37,043 nucleotides of DNA from Bradyrhizobium sp. SSBR45G (GTDB taxonomy: Bacteria; Pseudomonadota; Alphaproteobacteria; Rhizobiales; Xanthobacteraceae). The notes beneath the pieces are model-generated. The model was not told the origin of the DNA and made no database searches. It saw nothing but the letters and a program-made list of their open reading frames with translations. Position numbers and translations under genes: made by a program. Position 1 is the stretch's first letter; each line of letters starts with the position of its first letter. Shown one piece after another: positions 9,472-17,819 of the stretch. The stretch lies in contig NZ_BSCT01000055.1 in assembly GCF_030159255.1 (NCBI RefSeq), positions 1 to 37,043 on the forward strand, given 5' to 3'.

Positions 9472-11205
9472 ATGACCATCTCGCTTTACCATCGTTTGAA
9501 GACCGTTTCTCGCGGCATCGGCGTGCGCCAGGTGCGGCTCATCTGCGGCCTCATTCTGTTCAGCTACTTGCTGAGCCATTTTCTCAACCATGCGCTCGGC
9601 AACGTCTCACTGCAGGCGCTCGCGATCGGGGTCGCGTATCACCTCGCCTTCTGGCAGTTCCTGCCGGTGGCTATCGTGTTCTATGCCGCCGCGCTGACCC
9701 ATGGCGGTCTCGGCGTATGGGCGCTCTACCAGCGCCGGCAATTCAGCCGCAGCACGCTGGAGCCGCTGCAGCTGATCTTGGGCCTGAGCATCCCGGCGCT
9801 GATCTTCAGCCACATCGCCGGTGTCCGCCTCGGCCACACGCTCTACGGCCATGACAAGCTCTACCCGCAGGTTCTGTACTCCTATTGGGCCGGGCCATCC
9901 TGGCGCGTCTGGCTGATGTCGGCCGCGCTGCTGACGTCGTGGAGCCATGGCTGCATCGGCCTGCACTTCTGGCTGCGTCTGAAGCCGTTCTATCAGCGCG
10001 CCGCGCCGTGGCTGCTCGCCTGCGCGGTCCTGATCCCAGCGCTGGCGCTGCTCGGCTTCTATCGGGGAGGCCGTGACATCATCAGCGCGAGCGCGACGAC
10101 ACAGTGGCGCGCCGAAAATCTGTCGCCGAAACAGACCGGCACCGCTTCGGAGCAGGCCACGCTCGAGACCATCATGAACGGCTTCCTGATCGGCTATCTC
10201 GGCCTAATCGGCGCCGTGCTCGCGGCCCGCGGCCTCCGTGCGCTGCATGAGCGGCGTGGCGGCATGGTGACATTGTCCTACAACAATGGGCGCATCATCC
10301 GGGTGCCGAAGGGTCTGTCGGTGCTCGAAGCGAGCCATCGCAACAACGTGCCACATGCCAGCACCTGCGGCGGCCGCGCCCGCTGCTCGACCTGTCGGAT
10401 CAGGGTGATCGGCGATCCAAGCGGGCTGCCGGCCCCGTCGCCACGCGAGGCGTTCGTGCTGGCCCAGGTCGGCGCAAACGACCCCTCGATCAGGCTGGCC
10501 TGCCAGTTGCGCCCCACGGACGATCTCTCGTTCTTTCAGCTGTTCATGCCGAACCTGACGCCGGGCGAGCCCGGCAGCCAGCGCGCCGCGATCGGGCAGG
10601 AGCGCTATCTCGTTAGCCTGTTCGTCGACATGCGCGGATCGACCAGCCTGGCTGAAAAACGGTTGCCGTTCGACGTCGTGTTCATCGTCAACCGCTTCCT
10701 GGGCGCCGTCTCGCAGGCCGTGCTGAGCAACGGCGGTCAGCCTAATCAGTTCGTCGGCGACGGCATGCTCGCGCTGTTCGGACTTGGGGTCGATCCTCAT
10801 GTCGCTTGCAGGCAGGCGGTCCAGGCCGCCCATGACATCGCGGTCAACATCGCCGAACTCAATGCGGTGCTCAGCCACGATCTGCACGATCCGATCCGTT
10901 TCGGCATCGGCATTCACGGCGGCGAAGTGATCGTCGGCGAGGTCGGCTATCGCGACCACATGGTGTTCACCGCGCTCGGCGATGCCGTCAACGTGGCATC
11001 GCGGCTGCAGGACATGACGAAGACGCTCGGCTGCCAGGTCATCATCTCCGACGACGTCTACGAGCGGGCCGGGCGCGCCTCGGGCCTGCTGCCTCAGCAG
11101 GAGGTGGAGATCCGCGGCCGCGCTGAGCCGATGCGCGTAAGGACGGCCGCGGACGCCGCCGATCTCGTGTCGCAGAGCCCGACCGACGAAGGCGCCGCCG
11201 CATGA
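9472..11205 (+). CDS. cyaC: CyaC-type adenylate cyclase with multi-His anchor and 2Fe-2S domain
   Basis: The 577-residue protein has three parts. Residues 22-255 are hydrophobic with histidines in several helices (H36, H40, H77, H114, H122, H159, H165), like the diheme-b anchor of succinate:quinone oxidoreductases. Residues about 265-352 are a plant-type ferredoxin domain with C299, C305, C308 and C344. Residues 378-560 are a class III cyclase domain with metal aspartates D386 and D430, and T500, N507 and R511. This is the architecture of Sinorhizobium meliloti CyaC, a cAMP-forming enzyme reported to sense the quinone pool through heme b. Unusually, the adenine-binding Lys four residues before D430 is Gln426. 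The ATG at 9472 is used. The gene is monocistronic. Confidence 0.9.
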   Translation: MTISLYHRLKTVSRGIGVRQVRLICGLILFSYLLSHFLNHALGNVSLQALAIGVAYHLAFWQFLPVAIVFYAAALTHGGLGVWALYQRRQFSRSTLEPLQLILGLSIPALIFSHIAGVRLGHTLYGHDKLYPQVLYSYWAGPSWRVWLMSAALLTSWSHGCIGLHFWLRLKPFYQRAAPWLLACAVLIPALALLGFYRGGRDIISASATTQWRAENLSPKQTGTASEQATLETIMNGFLIGYLGLIGAVLAARGLRALHERRGGMVTLSYNNGRIIRVPKGLSVLEASHRNNVPHASTCGGRARCSTCRIRVIGDPSGLPAPSPREAFVLAQVGANDPSIRLACQLRPTDDLSFFQLFMPNLTPGEPGSQRAAIGQERYLVSLFVDMRGSTSLAEKRLPFDVVFIVNRFLGAVSQAVLSNGGQPNQFVGDGMLALFGLGVDPHVACRQAVQAAHDIAVNIAELNAVLSHDLHDPIRFGIGIHGGEVIVGEVGYRDHMVFTALGDAVNVASRLQDMTKTLGCQVIISDDVYERAGRASGLLPQQEVEIRGRAEPMRVRTAADAADLVSQSPTDEGAAA

Positions 11206-11432
11206 GCGCTGCTTGAACCTGTTCGTGGCATGCGCTGTCATAACAAGACCGGTCACGGCGGAGCGGCGGACGGGCAAGGCCGCAAAGCCGCCATGATATC
11301 GATCAATTCGGGCCAGAAGCGCCCGCTGTTTGCGCTATCAAGCCCGTCACAACCGCAGTATTCTCAAAATCCGGGCCTGACGGTTTGCGGGGACCGCCGG
11401 CTCGAACTGGATTGCTCCCGCGGAGGCAACGT

Positions 11433-11633
11433 ATGGCTAAAGGTACGGTCAAGTGGTTCAACCCGACCAAGGGCTATGGCTTCATCCAGCCGGCGGCCGG
11501 GGGCAAGGATATTTTCGTCCACATCTCAGCAGTGCAGAAGGCCGGGCTCACGACCCTCAACGAGGGCCAGACGATCGAGTATGAGGAGATCGCCAACCGC
11601 GGCAGAAGCTCGGCCGAGAACTTGAAGGTGTAG
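11433..11633 (+). CDS. cspA: cold-shock domain protein
   Basis: This is a 66-residue single cold-shock domain. RNP1 (KGYGFIQ) is at residues 13-19 and RNP2 (DIFVHI) at 26-31. Such proteins bind single-stranded RNA and DNA and act as RNA chaperones. The ATG at 11433 is preceded by CGGAGG at a good distance, and the protein begins MAKGTVKWFN like typical CspA homologues. An upstream in-frame ATG at 11385 is rejected because it adds 16 residues outside the fold. The upstream gap from 11206 allows a long untranslated leader, a common feature of csp genes, but I see no defined cold-box motif. Confidence 0.95.
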   Translation: MAKGTVKWFNPTKGYGFIQPAAGGKDIFVHISAVQKAGLTTLNEGQTIEYEEIANRGRSSAENLKV

Positions 11634-11714
11634 CAGTCGACCGGCCGCGCCATTCCGCCCCACGGATTGAACGGCGTGCATCGTTCCTCTCACCAGGCCA
11701 GCACAACGCGATCC

Positions 11715-11758
11715 ATCGATCCAAGAATCGATCCAAGACAGGAGCGGCGCCCGCTCCT
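11715..11758 (+). terminator. possible csp terminator beside a 12-base tandem repeat
   Basis: ATCGATCCAAGA occurs twice back to back (11715-11726 and 11727-11738). It is followed at once by a hairpin, AGGAGCGG (11740-11747) with CCGCTCCT (11751-11758). The tract after the hairpin is only mildly T-rich, so termination is plausible but not certain. Confidence 0.45.
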
Positions 11759-11894
11759 GATCACATCTTACGTTTGTTTGTAGTTGAAGCTCCCTCCCCG
11801 CCATTGCCTCGCCCGCCAGAGACGCGTCAAATGGCGATCGAACCGTGCCAACGTTGAAATTCCAGCGCACGGAAGGAAACGGGAGCTGAGCCTC

Positions 11895-13103
11895 ATGGAC
11901 GACAAGGGCATTTTCCACGGCCTGAAGGTGCTGGACTGCGCGAGCTTCATCGCCGCACCCGCCGCCGCAACCGTTCTTTCCGATTTCGGCGCCGACGTCA
12001 TCAAGATCGAACCGCCCGGCGCCGGCGATCCCTACCGCAACCTGCCGAACCTGCCCGGCTATCCGCGCAGCGAGCACAATTACGCCTGGTATCTCGAAGC
12101 CCGCAACAAACGCAGCATCGCGCTCGATCTGTCGAAGCCGGAAGCGCAGGCGGTGCTGCAGCGGCTGGTTGGCGAGACCGATGTCTTCATCACCAACTTC
12201 CCGCCCTCCGTCAGGTCCAAGCTCGGCCTCACCTACGAGACGCTGGCGCCGTTAAACGCGCGGCTGATTTATGCGTCGTTCACGGGTTATGGGGAGAAGG
12301 GCGAGGAAGCGGACAAGCCGGGCTTCGACAGCAATGCCTATTGGGCGCGGTCGGGGCTGATGGATCTGGTCCGCGCCGACGAGACCACGACACCGGCGCG
12401 ATCGGTGGCCGGCATGGGCGATCACCCCTGCGCCATGGCGTTCTACGGCGCCATCGTCACCGCGCTGTACCAGCGCGAGCGCACCGGAAAGGGCTGCCAC
12501 GTCGCCTCCAATCTGATGGCGAACGGGGTCTGGGCGGCGTCCGTGCTGGCCCAGGCCAAGCTGTGCGGAGCGACCTTCACCGAGCGGCGGCCGCGCGAGC
12601 GGGCGCTGAACGCGGTGGCCAACCACTACAAATGCCAGGACGGCCGCTGGATCATGCTGTCGCTGCTCAACGAGGAGAAGCAATGGCCGATCCTCGCCCG
12701 CTGTCTCGGCCGTGACGACCTGATCGACGATCCGCGCTTTGCCACCAAGGCGGACCGCCACGCCCGCTCGGTCGAGCTGATCCATGAGTTCGACGCCGTC
12801 TTCGCGACCAGGCCGCTGGCCGAATGGCGCAAGATCCTCGACGGCAGCGGGCTCGTGTTTGGCGTGGTCGGCATTCTCGACGACATTCCGACCGACCGGC
12901 AGATGATCGAGAACGAGGTGCTGGTGCCGTTCGAGAACGACACCATGCTGACCGTGAACAGCCCGATCTTCATCGATGGCCAGCGCAAGGTCGCCCCGCG
13001 CAAGCCGCCCGGGGTCGGCGAGCACAGCGACGAGATCCTGCGCAGCGCCGGCTTCGACGACCAGGCCATCCAGAGCTTGCGCGCGCGGGGCGCGGTGGCC
13101 TGA
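11895..13103 (+). CDS. CaiB/BaiF family CoA-transferase (family III)
   Basis: The 402-residue protein begins GLKVLDCASFIAAPAAATVL and continues DFGADVIKIEPPGAGDPYRN, the standard N terminus of family III CoA-transferases. Asp176 (GMGDHP) lies where the catalytic aspartate of formyl-CoA transferase sits, upstream of the TALYQRERTGKG motif. The enzyme would move CoA between carboxylic acids through an aspartyl-CoA intermediate; the acid is unknown. The ATG at 11895 is preferred over an in-frame start at 11784, which adds 37 unrelated residues. It ends one base before the stop of the convergent gene 13105-14658. No acyl-CoA dehydrogenase or enoyl-CoA hydratase gene is next to it to hint at a pathway. 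Confidence 0.9.
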   Translation: MDDKGIFHGLKVLDCASFIAAPAAATVLSDFGADVIKIEPPGAGDPYRNLPNLPGYPRSEHNYAWYLEARNKRSIALDLSKPEAQAVLQRLVGETDVFITNFPPSVRSKLGLTYETLAPLNARLIYASFTGYGEKGEEADKPGFDSNAYWARSGLMDLVRADETTTPARSVAGMGDHPCAMAFYGAIVTALYQRERTGKGCHVASNLMANGVWAASVLAQAKLCGATFTERRPRERALNAVANHYKCQDGRWIMLSLLNEEKQWPILARCLGRDDLIDDPRFATKADRHARSVELIHEFDAVFATRPLAEWRKILDGSGLVFGVVGILDDIPTDRQMIENEVLVPFENDTMLTVNSPIFIDGQRKVAPRKPPGVGEHSDEILRSAGFDDQAIQSLRARGAVA

Positions 13104-13104
13104 G

Positions 13105-14658
13105 CTAGCGCGTCGCGATGAAGCACATGCCGAACCGCGTCGCCGGGCCCGTCTGACAGGACAGGTTCGCGGCGCAGGTCCATTTGGAGAAGCTCTTGTC
13201 GTTGTCGGCCGGCGCGGCGCTGCTCGCATAGCAATGCCCGCCCCAGCCGTCATTGTAGACCGTGCCGGCGAGTTCGTCGCTGCCGCGCAGCTGCGGGCGG
13301 CTGGCGAAGCCGCGCGAGAAATCCGGCGTGCGCCCCTCCGCGAACGCAGTGACGATGTCGCGGCGGCGGACCTGGTCGCCGAAGAAGTGCGGCGAGCCCG
13401 GCACCACGACCGTGTTGGACGGCTTCTCCGCCATCCAGTCGACGCCGGGGAAGTGGAAGCCGCCGATGCCGCGAGTCTGGTGGCAGCCGCCGCAGCTGGA
13501 ATCGTTGAGACGGCGCTCGAAACCCGCCACCGACTGGATGTTCTGCAACGTCATCCCCTGCGCGGCCGCCTTCTCCAGCGCCCCGACCACATCGGCCTCG
13601 GTGAACAGCGGAGCCGGCGCGCTCGCATCGCCCTGCACCAGCCCGTAGGCGGGCAGCATGTCGGAATTGACGAAGCCGGTCGGCGTCGGCGCCACCGCAA
13701 CCTTCGCCAGGAATTTGTCGGGGATCACGGCCATGCCGCGGTCGAGCTCGCCGAGATGGACGGGATCGAGCAGCCAGTCCTTGAACTCGCGCGCCAGCGC
13801 GGCATCCGACAGCAGCCGGTCGCGATCGATCTGGTCCTCCAGCACCGCCTCCTCGAACGTCCCGCTCGCGGCCTGATAGTCGAACACCTTCATCATGTAG
13901 TCGGTGCGGAAATCGCGGACCGCCGATTTCGGCGCATGCGCGATCTGCAGATTGGTCTCGATGCGGTGGATGTTCTCCGGCCGGATCAGCGCCAGCGGCC
14001 CGTCCGGCTCCGACAGCTTCGCCGCGAGCTCCGGACCCGTCAGCTGCAGCTCCGATGTCGCCAGCCAGCGCTTGGCGATCTCGGCGCAGCTCGGCGTGTT
14101 GCTCTTCGCCTCCGCGTCGCTACGCGCCTTGAGCACGATGTTCAGCGTCATCGGCAGCCGCGGCGAGGAGATCTCGCCGCCTTTGGCCTCCGGCGGCGTG
14201 GTCCGCGTCAAACGGTACAGCAGCCGCACCTCGCCGCAATGCTCGGGATCGACGAAGGCACGGTCCATGCGGTTGACGACGCCCGCCAGCACGAAACGGG
14301 CATCGCCGGAATCCAGCATCGCGCGGTCGAACAGCTGAAACGCGTAGGACGTGCCGACGCCGATGCTCTCGTTCGGCAGGGACGCCTTGTGCTTCTCGAC
14401 GTAGCGGTCGAACTCCGCCTTGAGCCCCTTGCGCACCGGCAGCATCGACGGCAGCGCGAACAACGCAGCGTCGGTCAGCGGCGCGTCGCCGGCCCGCGCG
14501 GGCGCCAGCATCCGGCCGAGGCCGAACGGGCCGTTGTCGAGCGCGCGCAGCGCAAACGGTTCAAGGATCGCCGTGCCGCGCTCGAGCGGCGCGCTCTCGT
14601 CTGCCTGCGCGAGCGAGCTCGAGCACAGCATGGCCAGGCCAACTATCAACCGACGCAA
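13105..14658 (-). CDS. secreted protein with single CXXCH heme-type motif
   Basis: The 517-residue protein has a signal peptide (RRLIVGLAMLCSSSLAQA) and a single C-type heme motif, CGGCH at residues 389-393 (SCGGCHQTRGIGGFHF). Four further cysteines cluster near the C terminus (C476, C495, C501, C512) and may form disulfides in the periplasm. It contains no cytochrome c fold that I can name; the first 380 residues are unrecognised. The start is TTG at 14658, supported by a strong AGGAGG seven bases upstream. It is convergent with the CoA-transferase gene. A role as a periplasmic electron-transfer or peroxidase-like protein is only inference. Confidence 0.75.
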   Translation of the reverse strand: MRRLIVGLAMLCSSSLAQADESAPLERGTAILEPFALRALDNGPFGLGRMLAPARAGDAPLTDAALFALPSMLPVRKGLKAEFDRYVEKHKASLPNESIGVGTSYAFQLFDRAMLDSGDARFVLAGVVNRMDRAFVDPEHCGEVRLLYRLTRTTPPEAKGGEISSPRLPMTLNIVLKARSDAEAKSNTPSCAEIAKRWLATSELQLTGPELAAKLSEPDGPLALIRPENIHRIETNLQIAHAPKSAVRDFRTDYMMKVFDYQAASGTFEEAVLEDQIDRDRLLSDAALAREFKDWLLDPVHLGELDRGMAVIPDKFLAKVAVAPTPTGFVNSDMLPAYGLVQGDASAPAPLFTEADVVGALEKAAAQGMTLQNIQSVAGFERRLNDSSCGGCHQTRGIGGFHFPGVDWMAEKPSNTVVVPGSPHFFGDQVRRRDIVTAFAEGRTPDFSRGFASRPQLRGSDELAGTVYNDGWGGHCYASSAAPADNDKSFSKWTCAANLSCQTGPATRFGMCFIATR

Positions 14659-14770
14659 GGCGCGCCTCCTCTTCCAAACCAGACCTCGCGGGCCGGGCCA
14701 TCACTCCCTCCGCGCGCCGGCTTGCTAGGGGCCGAAGATAGCCGAAAGGCGGCAGCGGCGGACAATTGTG

Positions 14771-14808
14771 CGACGAGGCGCCTCACGTCGCGGTGAGGCG
14801 CCTCGTCG
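14771..14808 (-). terminator. strong hairpin downstream of 14835-16856 gene
   Basis: A perfect 16-base inverted repeat, CGACGAGGCGCCTCAC at 14771-14786 with its complement at 14793-14808, encloses a six-base loop. It lies 26 bases beyond the stop at 14835. No long T-run follows, but the stem is strong enough to act as a terminator or an RNA 3' end. Confidence 0.65.
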
Positions 14809-14834
14809 GATTCGCTTATGGAAGAGATGGCCGG

Positions 14835-16856
14835 TCAGCGCGCGACGACAAGACCCTTGGTGGTGTACACCACCCAGCGGCCGTCCTGCTTGCGGATTGC
14901 GTCGACCTTGCCGAGGCCGGGCACCGGATCCCCCGCATAGACCTCGTAGAGGCCGCCGCGGCCCTCGATCAGCGCGCCGCCACGGCCGACGTCGCGCAGC
15001 ACCCAGCCCTCGACGACCTTGGGCTTGCTGGTCTCGGTGCGGGTCGCCTCGGCTCGCGCCGCCTCGGCGCGGGCGGCCTCGGCCCGGCCCGGCTCCGTCC
15101 TGGCCGTCTCGGTCCTGGCTGTCTCGGTTCTGGTCGGCTCGGTCCTGGCCGGTTCGGCCCGGCTTGCCTCCTGTCGCATCGGCACGCCTGACGGCGGGAC
15201 CGCCGCATTGATCGCCCCGATGGCCTGCTGCGGCACGGACGCCGTGCTGTCACGGGCGGTCGCCTGCGTGGCTGCGGAGGCCTGCGCGGCGCGCAACCGA
15301 TCCACGGCCTCGCTCAACCGCTGCAATTCGCTGGGCTTGCCTGCCTTGGTGGTCAGCTCCCCCAGCACCTTCTCCAGCCGGTCGAGACGCTCGGCCGACT
15401 TGTTCAGCTCGACCAGGCTGGTCTGGCTGGTCTGCTCGAGGCTGGCCTTGAGGTTGGCGATCTCGTTGTCGATCCGCGCGACCGCCGCACTCAGCGTCGG
15501 ATCGGCCGCGCCGCCCGAACCGGTGTCGGCCACGCCGCCCGTGGAGCGATCGACGAAGGTGGCGGTGGCGAGACCGCCGGCCACGCCGCCGACCACCATC
15601 GCCAGCAGCACGATCGCGGCAATCGCCGGAAGTCCAAGCCGGCCGGCGGGCACGGCACGCGGCATCGCGGGCGTGCCCGAGGACGGCGGCGTTGCCGCTC
15701 CCGCGCCGGCTGCCATGCTTGCGGCAGGCGACGGCTTGGCGCGCGCATCGAATTTGAACGGTTCGGCCTTCAGCTTGGACCTGGCCCAGGCGGTCGCCTT
15801 ATCGACCGCGGCACCGGCCATCCCCGCCATTCGCGCCGGCTCGGCGACCGCATCCGCCGCGGCCATCGGCCGCTTCGGGGGCTCGGTCCTGGTCGGAGCC
15901 TCGGTCTTGGCAACCGTCTCCGGCTTTGCGGCCATCTCCGGTTTGGCGGCCAACTCGGGTTTGACAGCCGGCTCCGGCTTGGCGGCGCCGTCGGGCTTTA
16001 CGGCGGCCGCGGGCTTGCTTGCGGTCTCCACCTTGACCGGCGTCTCCGGCTTGCCCGGCAGCTCGGCTTTCGGGGCGGTTGTCCCCATCGGGCCGATCTT
16101 CGGTGCGTTGGACGCGAGCGTCGACAGCTTCGGCGTCTCGACCTTGAGCAGGTCGCCGGCGGCAGCCGCGATCTTCACCGGCTCCGACTTCACCGGCTCG
16201 GTCCGGATCAGATCCAGGATGGTTGAAGGGGGTTTGGCAGCCGCCTGGCTCGACGCGCTCTGGCCGGCCTTGACCGGATCCGGCCTGGTGCCGCTGGTCT
16301 TGATGGCATCGGCCTTGATCTTGTCGGCCTTGATCGGATCCGGCTTCGCCTTGTCGGACTTGACCAGGTCGAGCCGCTTCGGCTCCGCCTTGCTGAGCTC
16401 CGGCTTCGCTGCCTCGGTCGATGTCGCGACGGTCTTGAGGACGCCGGCCTTGATGTCCTCAGACGGGAGCGGATCGGCCTTCATGGCGTCAGTCCTGGCT
16501 GCGTCAGTCTTGGCCGCATCGGTTTTGGCCGCTTCGGTTTTGGCCGCATCCGGCTTGGTCGCCGCGACCTTGGTCTCCGTCCCGGCCCGCACGGCCTCCA
16601 CCACGACCAGCTCAGGCTTGGCCTCGGGCTTCGCCGTGGAACTTTCGGGGAGCGCAGGCTTGATGTCCGCGGCCGGGCGGTCCGCCATCGGCGACTCATG
16701 ATCGGGCGAGATCATCGCCGGCCCGACTGGCGCGAGCGCCGGTACGGCGGTATCGACAACATCGGGGGACACAGAGGTCTTCAGCGCCGGCTCAGCATTG
16801 GCGATGCCCGGATCGGCCATGCCAAGGCTGGTCTGTTCGGCCTTTTGCTCGCTCAC
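14835..16856 (-). CDS. Lys/Ala/Pro-rich single-pass membrane protein
   Basis: This is a 673-residue protein of very biased composition. The N-terminal ~390 residues are low-complexity and rich in Lys, Ala, Pro and Glu, with 5-residue tandem units such as AKTDA and VKPEL. One membrane helix follows (LPAIAAIVLLAMVVGGVAGG), then a probable coiled coil (IDNEIANLKASLEQTSQ onward). A second 5-residue repeat array follows (ARTET units), and a compact C-terminal domain ends GRWVVYTTKGLVVAR. That domain is common at the end of Rhizobiales hypothetical proteins (from memory). The GTG at 16856 has GGAG eight bases upstream; an in-frame TTG at 16919 would add 21 residues but lacks a ribosome site. An envelope-spanning or scaffolding role is inference. 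Confidence 0.7.
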   Translation of the reverse strand: MSEQKAEQTSLGMADPGIANAEPALKTSVSPDVVDTAVPALAPVGPAMISPDHESPMADRPAADIKPALPESSTAKPEAKPELVVVEAVRAGTETKVAATKPDAAKTEAAKTDAAKTDAARTDAMKADPLPSEDIKAGVLKTVATSTEAAKPELSKAEPKRLDLVKSDKAKPDPIKADKIKADAIKTSGTRPDPVKAGQSASSQAAAKPPSTILDLIRTEPVKSEPVKIAAAAGDLLKVETPKLSTLASNAPKIGPMGTTAPKAELPGKPETPVKVETASKPAAAVKPDGAAKPEPAVKPELAAKPEMAAKPETVAKTEAPTRTEPPKRPMAAADAVAEPARMAGMAGAAVDKATAWARSKLKAEPFKFDARAKPSPAASMAAGAGAATPPSSGTPAMPRAVPAGRLGLPAIAAIVLLAMVVGGVAGGLATATFVDRSTGGVADTGSGGAADPTLSAAVARIDNEIANLKASLEQTSQTSLVELNKSAERLDRLEKVLGELTTKAGKPSELQRLSEAVDRLRAAQASAATQATARDSTASVPQQAIGAINAAVPPSGVPMRQEASRAEPARTEPTRTETARTETARTEPGRAEAARAEAARAEATRTETSKPKVVEGWVLRDVGRGGALIEGRGGLYEVYAGDPVPGLGKVDAIRKQDGRWVVYTTKGLVVAR
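15032..15165 (-). repeat. 15-base coding tandem repeat (ARTET units)
   Basis: Inside the membrane-protein gene, roughly nine degenerate 15-base units encode pentapeptides of the type (T/A)R(T/A)E(T/A/P). The repeat is in frame and therefore free to expand or shrink without a frameshift. Confidence 0.8.
16475..16570 (-). repeat. 15-base coding tandem repeat (AKTDA units)
   Basis: A second in-frame 15-base array near the 5' end of the same gene encodes units such as AKTEA and AKTDA, ending in AMKAD. Its sequence is distinct from the ARTET array near the 3' end. Confidence 0.75.
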
Positions 16857-17154
16857 GTTCAAGTCTCCGGATGACGTTGAGCCCTTGGTAACCTTAGTTA
16901 GCGTTTGATTGATTGCCAAAATCTTACTTTTGCTGGGCTTACCTGAGTTTTAGGGATTCATCCGGGGCGGATTTGCGCCGACAACGTGGAGCAGATGTGG
17001 CAAGCGGTGCTCGAATATTCATCGCTCCCGGGCCTGGTCCCTGCGCAGCGGACGATCGGCAGTAAGGCCGGCCCTGGTCCTGATCAGCCCCGACGAGCCG
17101 CGCCAAATCGGCTCGCGGCACGATTGCGCCCGAGATTCTGCCGGTGATCACCCT

Positions 17155-17650
17155 CCTTCTGATGAGAGGGCGCAGGGAAGACCGGGCATCGACTGATACC
17201 CGCGGCCCCCGTGCGGAAGAAATGCACGGGGCAGGAACCACAGGCTCAGCCGGACATACCCGGCCTTCCCTGCGCGATGGCTTTACGGCTGCTTCGTAGT
17301 CTCCCCGGTGCGCCGGGCTTTCTGGTCCCGTGACCTGCGCAACGCCTCAAGCGTTGTCGCAAGCGTGGCATCGGCTTCGGGATGCCAGGACCCTACGACT
17401 TGACCGTCCGCACCAGACCTGCTCGCCGGCCCTGCTTGCGCAGAGCCCCAGGTTTGACGCGGCCACCGCTCCCCGCTGCTACGCCTCGTGACGATCGGCC
17501 GAAACGTCCCTCTTCATTGCAGGCGGGATGGCCGGGATCATCGTTGTGATTTGCCCGACATTGCAAGCCGACAGCGTGCGGCAAACTGGCTCGACGGGCA
17601 GTTTGCGCATGACGGGGATGCAGGAATTGCCCGTCGGGTGGAGGCGCACG
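17155..17650 (-). repeat. dispersed ~500-base repeat, copy 2 (inverted)
   Basis: The reverse complement of this stretch aligns along its length with 2785-3275. The hairpin core here spans 17170-17275 (GCGCAGGGAAGACCGGGC facing GGCCTTCCCTGCGC). The arms are less perfect than in copy 1. The two copies lie 14 kb apart in opposite orientation. Confidence 0.8.
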
Positions 17651-17681
17651 AGAGAGGCAAGCTGCATGCAGCATGACCGCC

Positions 17682-17725
17682 CTGCTTAGTTTAGTGCACT
17701 GTCACCGTAATATGTCACCGTAATA
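17682..17725. repeat. left copy of 30-base direct repeat with 13-base tandem
   Basis: Positions 17682-17711 match 22663-22692 at about 25 of 30 bases in the same orientation, with a shared core TGCACTGTCACCG. Here the core is extended by a perfect tandem duplication of TGTCACCGTAATA (17700-17712 and 17713-17725). Such multi-copy ends resemble the termini of IS21-type elements, but no transposase is present, so this is at best a relic. Confidence 0.55.
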
Positions 17726-17819
17726 TCCGCCCCTCGGACTAGCCGCCCAACCATACGGCGTGAAAGGGACTCAATTCCTTTTACGGTTCGTCCACATTGC
17801 CCATGTTATTGCCCGCACG

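Larger units (their letters stand above)
16857..17819. other. non-coding stretch between the membrane protein and the unknown pair
   Basis: Apart from the repeat copy at 17155-17650 and the tandem TGTCACCGTAATA motif at 17700-17725, I see no gene. Small open frames here are translations of the repeat. The promoter of the 17820 gene should lie between 17726 and 17819, but no clear -35/-10 pair is visible. Confidence 0.6.

Noticed and set aside
7790..9475. 561-residue open frame on the plus strand opposite the GT39 gene
   Set aside because: It has the same antisense composition, dominated by Arg, His, Gln and Asp, and no domain.
12976..14796. 606-residue open frame on the plus strand opposite the CXXCH protein gene
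   Set aside because: It is Arg/Ala-rich, without a domain, and overlaps the end of the CoA-transferase gene and the whole of a gene with a signal peptide and AGGAGG site. Long antisense frames are expected in high-GC DNA.
16475..16570. Short regular repeats that might suggest a CRISPR array
   Set aside because: The period is 15 bases, in frame and coding for pentapeptides; no spacers exist.
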